This document shows positions 36,917 through 48,720 of a DNA stretch of 64,000 nt, piece by piece. The stretch comes from Epiperipatus broadwayi. Its lineage: Eukaryota > Onychophora > Udeonychophora > Euonychophora > Peripatidae. Below the pieces are notes generated by a model. That model was given only the letters and a program-made list of their open reading frames with translations. It was not told the origin of the DNA and did not search any database. Every line of letters starts with the position of its first letter. Position 1 is the first letter of the stretch. The position numbers and the translations under genes were made by a program. Location of the stretch: the NCBI GenBank assembly GCA_028023455.1, contig JAQFVV010006425.1, forward strand, positions 1,240,001-1,304,000, in the 5' to 3' direction.

Positions 36917-37009
<93 letters not shown>
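36917..37009. repeat. (TA)n microsatellite in the LINE's ORF1-ORF2 spacer
   Basis: About 46 perfect TA units occupy half of the 176-base spacer between the ORF1 stop and the ORF2 start codon. It is either a variable part of the element or a post-insertion expansion; other copies of the family would tell. Confidence 0.97.
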
Positions 37010-37012
<3 letters not shown>

Positions 37013-37086
37013 TTTCTTTGGTAATTTTCCTTTGATCAGTAAGTGGGCTTTTTATTGTTTTGAATTTTGTTGAGTGTCTAATTCAA

Positions 37087-38740
37087 TTATGTTATTTTTA
37101 GTGGAATGTGGCTTTGATCAGTTAGTATTTTTTTACTAGTTTTTGTATTGGGTTGTGCTTCTGATTCATCTTCATAGTCTTGATTAGTATCTTCATCAGA
37201 GGTTTCAGTAGTCTGATATGTATGCTCAGAGTTGGTGATTACATCTTCTTCTGATCTTACTTTAATTTTTTTATATTTTTTTTTTGGTGGCCAGCCTGGC
37301 TTTCTTTTTTGCTCTTTTTCTATTACTATGTTTTGTGGTATATCTAGTATTATTTTTTCTAAGATTTCTGTGGCTGTATTATTTCTAATTGTTGGTTTTA
37401 GTGGTAAGTTGGAATAATTGTTGATGTTTTCATATTTGTGTGTAGAATCATCTTCTTCCATCTGAGATTCTACATCTGTGATATTTTTATATTCCTTTAT
37501 TTGTTCTTCACTGTTTATTTGCAGATCCTTATTTGTTTGATCTTTTATTTTACTTTGGGTGCTTTTCAGTTTTATATTTTCTCTTGTGATTATATTTTGA
37601 TTTTCAATTTTTTCTTGTGATTGATTGCTATTGATGAGTTTTGTTGTGCTGTTTTTCCACTCTTCATTTTTATTAATCTTTTCCATTGTCAAGTTTAATG
37701 GTTCATTCTTATCTTGTATTGTTAAGATACTTTGTTTTTCCTGATTTTCTTGTTGTTGAAGACTTGTATGTATCTTGCTGCTTTCTGCATTATTTATTAT
37801 TTGGTTTTGAGTTGCTTGGTTTTGTTCTGGGATTTCCTTTGTTTGCTGGTCACTCCTGTGGTCTTTCCTTGTGTGGCAGTCTCCTGCCAGATGACCTCTT
37901 TCTCCACATGCATAGCACTTTGGCCTGAGTCCTTTTATTTGAAGTGTGAGGACTGCTTCTTGATCAATAATCTGGTTGGGGATTTCTTCAGGATTGATGT
38001 TTTCTTTTAGTTTGATTTTGAAATAGAAGCTGTTGGTATGTATAGGGATTGGAGTATCATTACAGTAGATAGGCTTGATATAGATTGCCTGACCATAAGG
38101 GTGAATTAGTTTGGTAAAATCTTGTATGCTATATCCAAAATATATATTTTTCAAAATGCCTGTGTAGTAGTTTTGTATATTTTTGTCAACCACCACTAAA
38201 GCATAACTTTCTAATTTCTGGACTTTTATTTGAAATGCTTCACATTTATTTTTGTTATAAAATTCTATAGCTAAAATCTAGAGTTGGGATGTTCTCCAAT
38301 AGTCATGATGCTATCCCATAATACTTGTGTTGTTAATTCCTTAAATAGGAGTTCTCTTGGAAATTTATAGAGGGATAAATTTTTGTCTGTAACTGCTAGT
38401 ATTAACGACTTGTTAGAAAAAAAATTTTTAAAACTATTAAATAATTTTGGGGGTATGGTATTATTAAATCTAGAATTAATATCTTTTATTTCTTCATTCG
38501 TCCAGTTGATCATTGATGGTTCTAGCTCAAATTCATCACCGATATATATATATCGTTTATGTCGGTTTGATTTACTTTTCTAAATCTAGATTGACTTAAA
38601 TTGGTATTTTGTTTATTATCTTGGTGTTGTATATTAGATTTTGTAGCATTTGCGTAGGTTTTTTGATTCAATATTATATTTTCCATTGGGTTGAGCGTTT
38701 TTGAGCTATTTGACGCGTCAATTTTAAATCTTGACGCCAT
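37087..38740 (-). pseudogene. LINE ORF1: CCHC nucleic-acid-binding protein, two frameshifts
   Basis: The first ATG is at 38740 (MASRFKIDAS). The frame is broken twice. Near 38541-38553 an alternating TA tract inside the coding region is out of phase by two bases, so the upstream frame ends at 38522 while the coding sense continues in another frame (MINWTNEEIKDIN from 38513). Near 38260-38280 a second slip leads to the long downstream frame ending at 37087. In that last frame (numbered from 38196) a zinc knuckle C94-x2-C97-x4-H102-x4-C107 follows a conserved-looking Tyr/Ile-rich domain. Then comes a long Gln/Asn/Lys/Glu-rich linker and a basic segment KRKPGWPPKKKYKK (about 297-310) that resembles an AT-hook, with Trp302 where Arg is usual. 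An acidic tail follows. It likely coated the LINE RNA; the AT-hook idea is inference. Confidence 0.85.
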
Positions 38741-38909
38741 GTTTATCTTTTGATGTTGATTAAATATAATTTAAAAAAACGATGAATTTCTTACCTTTTT
38801 TATTTTAAAAGCACTTCAAAAACTGAGGAAACTTTTTACTTTAAAGATTTAGTTGAATTCCTTTTGTCTTCCAAAACTTTTAGGTAACAACGTTAATCGG
38901 GTTGTTCCA

Positions 38910-39129
<220 letters not shown>

Positions 39130-42100
39130 GAATCTCATTAAAAATAATCATAATAATAATATTGCATTAAGGAGATCTCAGGATTATCATTAATTTTAAT
39201 TAGCTATTTATACCACCTATAACATATCAAGAGGTATTTTACTTAGCTCTATAGGTAGTGTATCATTTCAGAAAAGACTTATAACATTAATCTATAAATA
39301 AAATTATATTGCTATTTTATATTAATGTTCTCTACTATGGAAAAATAAATCACTATTATTATCTGAGTTGTAATCATTATTTAGAATTTTAAATAAAAAT
39401 ACTAATTCATAATTTGATTTCTCAGAAATACATATACTTTACTAAATTTACACTATATTTTATCAATAACTGATGTGATCAAGACAGGTCACACTGATTT
39501 ACGATCTCTTTGATCTCTTTTTACAAAATATTTTCCCAGATAATAGTTATACAATATCTTGTAATGAATTAACTTTTCCAAATCATAATTTATATGTTTT
39601 AATTAATATGTCTATTACAAATCATACTGTCTGATGCTGGTTTAGTGATGATGATCCCTGCAAAATAAATGCAACTCTAGACACTTCGTTTAACTTTTAA
39701 ATCTTAATTGTAATAACATCTTATTTACAAATTTTCAATAACTAATTAGAATTAATACATGAAATAACATAAACGACATTAAAAATGTATATAATAATAT
39801 AATAGTATGTGTAAAATTTTAAACATTTATATTCCCCCTGAATTACACTGAAATATTCAATATAATATTCCTTGCAAATACAATAAAATGTTGTGTGATG
39901 TATAATTTTGTCCATTATATTACAAAATAATGTGTACATTAAATAATCAATCTTTTTTTCATCCATTACTTCTTATAGATTGTGCTGAAAATATAAAAAG
40001 ATTTAAAATATGGAGTAATGTTTTATTTCCTAATTAAAATAAGTCCATTGTAATATTATGAAATATTATATTTTTATCTGTGTTTCTATTTTATGATAGT
40101 CACCTTTTGATCTCTCTCTTTACCTTCTACTCAGAAGATCTTCATACAATAATTATGAAATCATTCATTTGTTGTTTCTCTCTCTCTCTCTCTTTTTGAC
40201 TTTACACTCAATTTTCTTATGGTCTCATTACTAAACTATTTCGTAAAATACCACAAATAAAAATTTTATCCTTTACCCTATCAAAGGTAACTAATTATTC
40301 TGTTCTGGATTAAAATCCCCATTTACAATTTAGGATATTAAGTTAAATGTGGATAAACCAATCTTTGGTGCATTCTGCATCAAATAACAAAATATTTATC
40401 TTCATTTTATCTAATAACCTAGATGTTAATTTTCTATTCCCAGTTTATATCTGTTTTATACATGACTTACAAATAATATCTATGGAGACTTATAAACTAA
40501 AATCAGCTATAACTATATTATGATTATAGTACAGCATTGATAGTTAAATATCAGATCAAACTTTAAATATCAACATTTGTCAGTTTTAATATTATACTAG
40601 AACACAGATACATCCCCTCTTTTAATACATTCATTCTACTATTTTTGTGTGTATATCCTACTAACTCATAGCATATATGCATTTATTTTAAATGATCTAG
40701 TAATATTCAATCAAATATAAATAACATTAAACAACTACTAGTATAGACAAACAAACCACATTAATTATTAATTGCCCTATCTCCTGATTGATTCCCTCAT
40801 ATTGATAATGATTATTTTAAAACATGAACTTAACTATATACAAACTTTACATTACCAGTTTTTTTCTTCTAACATACAAGTTTATCATAAAGAAAAGTTT
40901 AATTTGTATTAATAGTATTTCAATTGTTTCTTATACTACCCACTTACCATGCATCAATATTTTTATCATTTTTACTTCTTCTATATATATAAAAAAATTA
41001 TCACAACTACAGAATTTCAATGCCCTCATGTTATCTACAATATTTAATTTTTTTTCTTTTCTTCATGATCAAAGGTTATTTTTCCACCTATGTGGTATAG
41101 TTTATTTATATTCTTCCAACACTAATGATACTTGTCATTATATTATTCTTGGTGTATTTTTTGTTAATGTTTTTATTCAATAGAGAGAATTTTACACTTT
41201 CACCTTAAAGGTAACAAAAATGATATCCTCAACACAATTTAGATTCTTCAATAAGCTAATGTTACTGATATTGTCTATAATTTATTATAAAAGTTTTTTT
41301 ATTATACATGAGAGTTATACTCACTGATAATAATCTGTTTAAATCTTTTCTCTTAATAAAATTTTTATTCAGAGATATATTTGTAAGATATATTTTAATA
41401 TTCAGCACATTTTTCAATATGCAAGCATTTCCATTCTGATTTATTCTTAATTTAGTTTTAATTATATTTTTGTCACACATATTTTTCCTGTCATTCTTAT
41501 ATTGATTCCTCTTTACTCTTGCATAAATGTTACAATAGTTAAAATGCCTACATATTTTATCTTCCTTATTCATCCAATTATACATCAACATAATACTCAC
41601 AATTTATGTATTCCATTCCATTTTATTTGATAACACTTTGGCACCAATATATATTTTTTTCTTTTCATTATTTCAATATTTTTTCCTAATATAATATATT
41701 TTAGCAAATTTATTAATTATCAAATTAGCCAGCAGAGATATATTTTGTTTTACCAGTTCATCTTACTGAAAACTTGATAATATAAACTTTGAAATCTTGG
41801 TGTTAGTCATAATTAATTACTTGTTTTTTTAAAATAATAATAATGTTTAAAAGATTTCAGCAAACCCTTTTTTTAACAAAACAAAGCTAGTTACTTGTTT
41901 GTTTTTTTTGTTTTTTTGATCTGTAATCTTTTTTTTTAATAACTAAAGTTTACCCTCTGATTTTTTTCCCAACAAATATCATCTGCATACTCTTAATCTA
42001 TTCCAAATTGTGATCTCTCGTTGGCTGATTCTCTCACTTGCTAGTTACATGTAGTTTGAACTATTATTAAAGCAATTATTATTTCTTATTTTTTTTTTTA

Positions 42101-42379
42101 CAAGTAATGAAAAAAAAACAATACTTTTGTAGGAACTGAATAAAAATACAATTTGCTTTGAATCTAGATCATTTTGATTTGATTTTATATATATCAAATC
42201 CAAGATTAATTTTATGAACTTTTAATCACAATATTCACAATATAAATGTTAATTATTTAATTTGGACAATAAATTAATTTTTCACCAGAAATAGTGATTA
42301 CTCTTTTTGTATTAAATGCACACAGACATGACTACTTATCTCTATCATGCGTATTTTTATTTATAAGATCAAATTTGAA
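39130..42379. other. AT-rich non-coding DNA
   Basis: No gene is supported. A short CT-repeat (tctctctctctctctc) lies at about 40176-40192. Open frames at 40824-41183 and 41262-41600 are AT-driven Ile/Phe/Asn-rich peptides lacking motifs and splice signals. Confidence 0.4.
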
Positions 42380-42610
42380 TTTCCATATACATTTAATAGA
42401 CAGGGTATTAGCACAGACTTTCACATGACCCACCACTCTCCACACTATCTCATAACACTGATACACCTGAACACACATATGTCGAAAAGATAAATAATCA
42501 CCAATATACGTATTTCATGCTAAACCAGCAATCATCAGTTGGTCCAGATTACCATCTCTACACATATATGCTACAAGTGCTCAGATATATATTAAGATAG
42601 GTGCTAATAC
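42380..42610 (-). mobile_element. Interspersed repeat family D, copy 2
   Basis: The core 42500-42605 (aatcaccaatatacgtatt ... taaaccagcaatcatcagttgg ... cacatatatgctacaagtgctcag) matches the 24187-24290 half of family D and the reverse complement of 45480-45595. Next to it, 42388-42440 carries, in reverse orientation, the gaaagtctg-type segment that in the other copies precedes a B-box, and gatagtgtggagagtgg. The order mirrors the 45480-45670 copy, so the unit is real and at least ~190 bases long. Confidence 0.7.
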
Positions 42611-42947
42611 CCTGTCTATTACATATATAGACACAGGTATATATAAGCTTGTGTATTTCATCTATATAAATTTAAATGTTGTTAAACAACTACTTCTTAA
42701 TGATATTATTAACTTATCATTTAGTATTTTATCTTTTAGATATCTTTGAAAATAAATATTTTAACAAGATTTAACATTTATACTACTTTCAATTAACTAA
42801 TCTCATGTTCAAACCCTAAGACATTTAAAATACCCTTTATTTTCTTACTTTTAACAAATAATTATTTCCAACTTTCTAAAATATAGAATTGTACATAATT
42901 GAGTTTATTCCCAATTTGTTTTATGATGAGGTAGTCCAATAAAAATG

Positions 42948-42948
42948 A

Positions 42949-42982
<34 letters not shown>

Positions 42983-43062
42983 TCATATATATATATATAT
43001 ATGACATATATATATATATATATATATATATAGTGTCATTTTATATATATATATAAGGTTTG
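42948..43062. repeat. Nested palindrome of TGACACTA ends and TA tracts
   Basis: The sequence alternates four short boundary words with TA tracts: tgacacta, (TA)n, tagtgtca, (TA)n, tgaca, (TA)n, tagtgtca. The outer tgacacta (about 42948) and the last tagtgtca (about 43032) are inverted, as are the inner two, so the whole can extrude as one or two stacked cruciforms. It looks like repeated insertion or duplication of a tiny palindromic unit in TA-rich DNA. Confidence 0.85.
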
Positions 43063-43539
43063 CAATAAATGCATTTTGATTATAATTATGTACTAAACTA
43101 TTTGTGTCATTTAATTAAATTATTATATATTTTTTGAAAAATTCAAATTTTATATTTTTCAAAACCAATTTTTCCTGCTGGTAACAACTCAGAAGTTAGT
43201 ATAGAACCCACTATTTGGATATTAAGTTTTAAAGGATCATTATTTATTTATCTGAATGTATGTAATTTATTTGGTTCAAATGACACCAGAGTTATTTACA
43301 AGAACATCAGAAAATATATCTAAAAAAGAAAACTAAATTATTTCACAGGGTCTTTGTTTTCCAGTTGTGCAAAGTGTTTTATCTTGGTTATATAAATATT
43401 TACATTAAATATTAGATTTGCTGGTGTTTGTTTAGTTATGTGGGGCAATGGGTATCATTTTAGAAACTTGAGTACAAAAATGTATTAGAAACCAAGTGCT
43501 TGAATATGTGTTCTGTTCTATTTTATAATCTTTTATAGA

Positions 43540-45110
43540 ATTGTTTTTAATTTGTTTATCTGTGCTCTCAGGTTCTTCATGAAATTGCTGTTGAAGCAAT
43601 TTGTACCTCATGGTTCATACAATAAAAAAGTGCTGAAGCATCTCATGCATCCTGATGCATATAATAGATTAGTGCTTACCCTAATGTATGCATTGATTCA
43701 TGATGAAAAGTATCAAATAGTTGTTTGATGTTATTATATTTTTTCATTAATAGCTCTAATGTCAAGTTATAAAATGTTTCTAGATTGATGCATTTAAGTA
43801 AATATGTTGTTGTGTTTCTAGTTCACAATGAATATGTCTTCTATTTTTTTATACTTTCTTTTTTCTGTAAAAAGACTTCCATGTTGACTTTTAGAAGATA
43901 TTTATTTTGGTTCCAGTAACCAGAACCCTATTCTACTTAGTTCTTTATTGTTCAAATGTAAGATGTTTTTTTTTTTTTGTCTGAGAGAAATGATGGAGTA
44001 ATATAAAAAAAATTCCAGTATGTAAATTTGTATTTCAATGGGAAGAAGGCAAAATTTTCAATATTTAAAAGTGTTTTTCTATGAGTGTTTATTTCCTTAC
44101 CCTTTATGGGAAAAAGCTCTGTCTGTAAAGGTAATTTTAAATGCACATACTAAATTCATATCAATTGATATACAGATTGATACTATATTTAATGCTTCTT
44201 TTAGGGATTCTAAATATTTTCATGTCATGTAGGTCAATTACATTCTGTAAAAATGATTGTTGTAATCTCCTAATTGATATTGCAACATTTATTTTGTTTC
44301 AGAGTGTTTTTTTATATAGGCTGTTAATCTGATTTTTGAAAGATTTTGGTGAATGTTACTGTTGGAGTATAGTAAAAAAATGTTGTCATTTCTAGCATAT
44401 TTAACAAATGTGGCTTTTGTATATGTTATAAACTTTTGATATTGATTGCATTATATTTTCAACTTATTTAAATCTTTCTTGAAATTTTCCATCGCATCTC
44501 TGAATGACTAAAGTGGAAAGGAAAACCTAAAAAAGGAAAACTTAAACTGGAGGTTGATACTCCTTTGAAAGATTTGTGAGTTTTTTTTTCTGTGTAAATT
44601 TGCCATGAAATAAATTTGTCAAGGTTGTTTAATTGTGAAATTGTTTGTGCTTTCTGAAAGTGCTGAAACATTGTCCATATAAGCAATGCATAAGATACCT
44701 TTATTTAGACGCGGTATTTATATCCCTGTATGTTGGTCATCAATTGGTTTTAATGTGAATTAATATAAAGCATATCATACATTAACAGAAGTGAACTTAT
44801 TGGAGATCCTTTCAGAATAGAATTATATGGTATAATGGAAGGTAAGATTTTTCCATTTAGTATAATATGAGTTTATCTGCTAAATAGAATATTTGTTAAT
44901 ATATAAAGGTAGGATTTAGGAAGTTAAGTTTATGCAAGTAGAATTATATATATTTTCTATTTGCACCAAATTAAAGACTGAGTTTGTCTAGTTGTTGACT
45001 GTCTATTATTGTTTTAAAAATGAAGGCTGTCTGATTGGTGGATGAGCATTATTTTTTCTTGTTGTGACTTTATTAATACGTATATTTTTCCATTATGTCT
45101 TTAAAAGTGC
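43540..45110 (-). pseudogene. Decayed relative of the Tx1/L1-like LINE (ORF2 portion)
   Basis: Conceptual minus-strand translation aligns in order with ORF2 of the element at 33776-36910. Around 44805-44825 is KGSPISSLLL, matching the GSPLS box. Around 44670-44690 is AYMDN, the catalytic box with its second Asp changed to Asn. 44470-44660 gives SQLNNLDKFISW and FLGFPFHFSHSEMRWKIS, corresponding to the region just after the palm. Upstream homology extends to about 45100. Toward 43600 the plus-strand words that encode the C-terminal finger of the intact LINE can still be traced. Frameshifts and stops are frequent, so it is an old copy. The 3' boundary is uncertain. Confidence 0.75.
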
Positions 45111-45479
45111 TTTATCATATTTTAATATCGAAAAGGCATTAATCAAGAAAATTTAATCCATGATCTTTGTATTCGTGGATAATGAATTTAAAGCAGTGCT
45201 TTAATCACGCAAATTATTATGTCACCTTTAATACAGTATTTATGAATTTAAAAATCACTGGTTCAATTCCTATGCTAGTTGTTACTTGTGAGGGCTACAA
45301 TAATCTGACGAAGTGAAGAAAGAATACCATAACTATATTATTTATTAATTTATCCGTCGAATATACTTAGAAAAATATAAATACAATTTAAATTTTTCTA
45401 AAAATATTTTACAATTCAACGAGATGATGAAAATAGTTGAATATAACTACAATTTGTAAAATTTTATATAAGATTGGCT

Positions 45480-45670
45480 ATCTTAATATAAACTGGGCAT
45501 TGATTATATATATATATGCGGGGAGGATAATCTCGAACAACTGACGAGTGATTGTTTAGCACAAAATACGTGTATTGGTGATTATTTATCTTTTCGACAT
45601 GTGTGTGATCAAGGGTGTCAGCAATATGAGATAGCATGGATAATTGAGGGTCGTGTGAAAGTCTGAGTTC
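45480..45670 (+). mobile_element. Interspersed repeat family D, copy 3 with B-box-like end
   Basis: Starts tcttaatataaactgggcattgatt, passes a short TA tract, then aacaactgacgagtgattg and gtgtattggtgattatttatc, matching the other family D copies in order. It ends gaaagtctgagttcaaacccc (45656-45676), where gttcaaacccc is a good pol III B-box. About 45-50 bases upstream, gtcagcaatatgagatagcatgg could be a degenerate A-box. This supports a tRNA-related SINE component, probably placed 3' of the palindromic part. Confidence 0.65.
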
Positions 45671-45676
45671 AAACCC

Positions 45677-46650
45677 CCTATATTACTATAGAAAAATGTA
45701 TATATATAAAATAGTGTCATAAATTAATTTTTTTGTGCTTTCCTCCAAATGACTATTAAAAAGTTAAAATCAAACATATGCACATAGTTCCATAATTTTA
45801 GATACGCATAACTATATCAGTGCGGAAAAAAACATCTTGGTCGTCTTTTTTGAAATTAATATATAAAAATTAAAAAAAGATCAATTGAAAATTAATGTGC
45901 CGATGATAAAGTGTTTTATATATATTCATTTTCTATAATAGGAACAAAAAAAATAGAAATTTGAATTGGAACTAATACATAATGAATTATATATTTCCTA
46001 CGGCAGTAAGTAGTGCTACTTCTAGAATTTTTAAAGCTGATTAGAATTCAGAGACGCTATATGTTGAGACTACCACAGATTATGTCATCTTATCCCTAGA
46101 AAGTTTGTAAACCCGTCAAGAAAGTTTTAAAATTGGAATAATCGCAACATTGCGAATGTATTTTTAAATTTGTTTAAAAAGAGAAAAATAAACATTTGAA
46201 AGTGTAGCTATAAATTCTATGATAAATTTAATCTTTCTTTTTGTTGTTGTTTTAAGCGATGATAGTAAACGATTTGACGGACAACTTATTGCTTATTGTA
46301 AAAGAGTACGAGTTTTATTTGTAAAATTGAATATGAACTGATAGCTGACGAAAAATCAATGAAATCTTTGTTTGCTTTTTAATAGCTATTTACAATTTTC
46401 GCTTGTATTGGAGCACATAAAATTGTATCGTAAATATGGTTTTATTGTTTTCTATTTTGTATTGAATTTTTTATTTTAACAATTTGAACGTTTCTTTTAT
46501 AATTATTACCAATGCGACTGTTTAAATAAAAAGTCGGAGAAGAATTGATAATATCGATCGTCTCTGTTTTAAATACACATATTTTTAATATTTAAAATTT
46601 TAAATATATATATACAACATTGTAGATTAAAGCTCGATTTATTATTCTTA
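45677..46650. other. Non-coding DNA with a relatively CpG-rich stretch (46250-46560)
   Basis: CpG dinucleotides are more frequent here than elsewhere in the window (for example tttgacggac, ttttcgctt, aaaagtcggag, atatcgatcgtc). No open frame with recognisable motifs. It borders the possible minus-strand exon at 46652-46829. An unmethylated regulatory region is one explanation; chance is another. Confidence 0.3.
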
Positions 46651-46651
46651 C

Positions 46652-46829
46652 ATCGTGAAAAGTAAACGCCTTCTATGGCTCGATGCTGTGGCAGATTATT
46701 AGACTCTAGAGTGTCTTTGGATCGATTTCCAATTGTGGCACTTCCGCCGTTGGAATTTCTTAAAACCTCCATTCCATTCTTTATTTTATAGGAATACTTG
46801 TGAAAAAGTTTTAGATCTACCAAAAACAT
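46652..46829 (-). CDS. Possible minus-strand coding exon of an unrecognised gene
   Basis: The minus strand is open from an ATG at 46829 and reads MFLVDLKLFHKYSYK, then a less AT-driven part with NSNGGSATIGNRSKDTLESN and PQHRAIEGVYFSR. The composition of 46660-46780 is clearly more balanced than its surroundings. A good donor (cacgat/gtaaga) lies at 46652/46651. Upstream, ttttggtag at 46817 could be an acceptor, giving a 165-base symmetric exon (46652-46816); alternatively the ATG opens a first coding exon. I do not recognise the peptide; it has no membrane span or known motif, and a decayed element is possible. It is opposite in strand to the glutamate receptor exon, so it would belong to another gene. 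Confidence 0.35.
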
Positions 46830-46849
46830 AATACAATATATATATATAT

Positions 46850-47639
46850 TTTAAAGTACTTTTTATTATATTAAAAATCATCTTGTCCATTCCAACATGA
46901 GATAGACTTTACAAATTAGTCATGTATCATTACATCTTATGTAAAAAAATAAGTAAGTGTCTACAGGATTTAGGTGGTAAAACCGCTAGTTAATTTAATG
47001 ATCTGCTTTATAAGTGTGTTATCTATTTTACTAGGTCTACAGCTTAGAAGATTATACAAAGCAATTCAGAAATGCTGAGAATTTAATTGGCTATATATAG
47101 GTTAACGGAAAAGTGTCCGAGATATGAAATACATTTCCTAAGCATTCTATAAAACACTGAAAGGACAATTGGTAAAGTATCAAAATATTCCAAGCAATAA
47201 TTTATAATATAGCAATGCAAATTAAGTGACTTTTGATGGTGCTCATGGAAGCACTTTCAACGTTTATACTGCTAGTTTTGTTGGATGATAAAGAAGAACT
47301 GACTACAATTCGGACCTGCTGCATAAAACGTAACTGAGAAAGCCATATTGTCCAAGCAGAAGTCACAGCATGTTAAAGTACAATAATGATTCTATGAGGA
47401 AATATATCAAGTTCAAGACAAAGCTGTTAAAACTGTACCTTTTAAAACGGAAACTACAAAATGTTAGTGAGTAATGTGAAAAATGTTAAGATAGCTACTA
47501 AGGAGGAACCATCTCTCTTTTGGTTGCTAAAATGCAATAATGTTATGGCTGTAGAAAGCAAAATAAATTCATATATCTTGTTAAAATGATGTCAGTATAA
47601 CCGAAGTTTTATGTCACAGATTCTGAGTTATTTAATGTT
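46850..47639. other. Non-coding DNA leading into the integrase pseudogene
   Basis: From about 47140 the composition becomes more balanced and probably represents the decayed 5' part of the integrase-type element, but no motif can be read. 46850-47140 shows nothing. Confidence 0.35.
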
Positions 47640-48720
47640 ATCTGTGGAGCTTGTTTGTCTACCATGGAGGACCTGGCAAAATGTACAAAGAAATCTCACA
47701 CAAATACAAGAGTATTATTCATTTTAACATTGAAATAGTACATTCAGCTTTGTGAGCCATGTTAGAAAAAACAAAAAGGTATTAAAAAGAGTGCTGCAAT
47801 GAAGCCTATAATTTTTTCCAAGTTCAATTCCCATGGTCATGTTTATTTACTCACCAAGTTTGTCATTTGCAAGCCTTCAAAAATCAAAGGCAATGAAAGA
47901 AGTGGCATATAAGCTAATGGAAATGTTTATATTGCTTGGATCACCATTGATTCTACAATCCAATAATGATAGACAATTTGTTAATAATGTGGTGAGAAAC
48001 CTAAACAAATACTGATCAGTTTTGAAAATCATCCATTAAAAGCTACACAAAATTACAAAAAACAAAAATGTGTTGAAAGTCCTAAGCAGGATATTGAACA
48101 TATGCTGTGTAAATAGATACAAAATAAAAATAATGATTGAGTGAGTGAGGGCTATGTTTCATGATACTAATGATAACAGGGCATTTTATTCTGGGCTTAA
48201 GAGAAGTCTATATGCAGTTTCCATTGGCTGAAAAACTAAAGTGGGTCTCACAATGACTTTCCTATCCCAAGATGTATTACAATACATACAAACTGGGGAA
48301 CAACTAAAAAATATAATAGAAAATATTCAAACTGTATAAAATAAAACTGATCATCTTCTCCAAAAAAAGATTCTACTACATAAAACAAATATAAGACTGT
48401 AGAACATGGTGGAAGAAACAAAAGTAATGATAAACATATGTCTATTAAAAAGGCTTCTCATTCTGCTATCTGCTGCATTTTCTGAGTAAAATGTGGTACA
48501 CAGATGTACAGAAATTGTCATTAAAACTTTTATTCTGCCTAAGGACATAACATGATTATGATAAGAACATAGAAGGATTATGATGTTAATGTGTTTTGCA
48601 CTTCTTGCTTCAATAGTAAGAATGCTGTTAAAGATAAAAATTGTTCTAAATTGAATCTGAAAATGCAGTCCAAAAAAATAAAAATGAATTTTGATAACAA
48701 AAATTTTCTTCTGCATTTTT
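47640..48720 (+). pseudogene. Degenerate KRBA2-type integrase pseudogene
   Basis: Plus-strand conceptual translation in shifting frames follows the order of the integrase proteins commonly annotated in invertebrates as KRBA2-like (retroviral-type rve integrase domain). 47660-47706 gives HGGPGKMYKEISHKY, the zinc-binding approach region. 47845-47870 gives LLTKFVI. 47880-48013 stays open with EVAYKLMEMFILLGSP and LQSNNDRQFVNN. In this last block the second catalytic Asp is expected at the first N of SNN, and here it is Asn. 48068-48115 gives CVESPKQDIEHML with a candidate catalytic Glu. 48175-48235 gives NRAFYSGLKRSLY. 48565-48680 gives VFCTSCFNSKNAVKD and NLKMQSKKIK, the C-terminal cysteine region. 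Many stops and frame changes; dead copy, class known from general knowledge of the family. Confidence 0.7.

Noticed and set aside
37232-38010. Plus-strand hydrophobic frames suggesting a membrane protein
   Set aside because: Antisense of the A-rich LINE ORF1; Phe/Leu-rich because the sense strand is rich in Lys/Asn/Glu.
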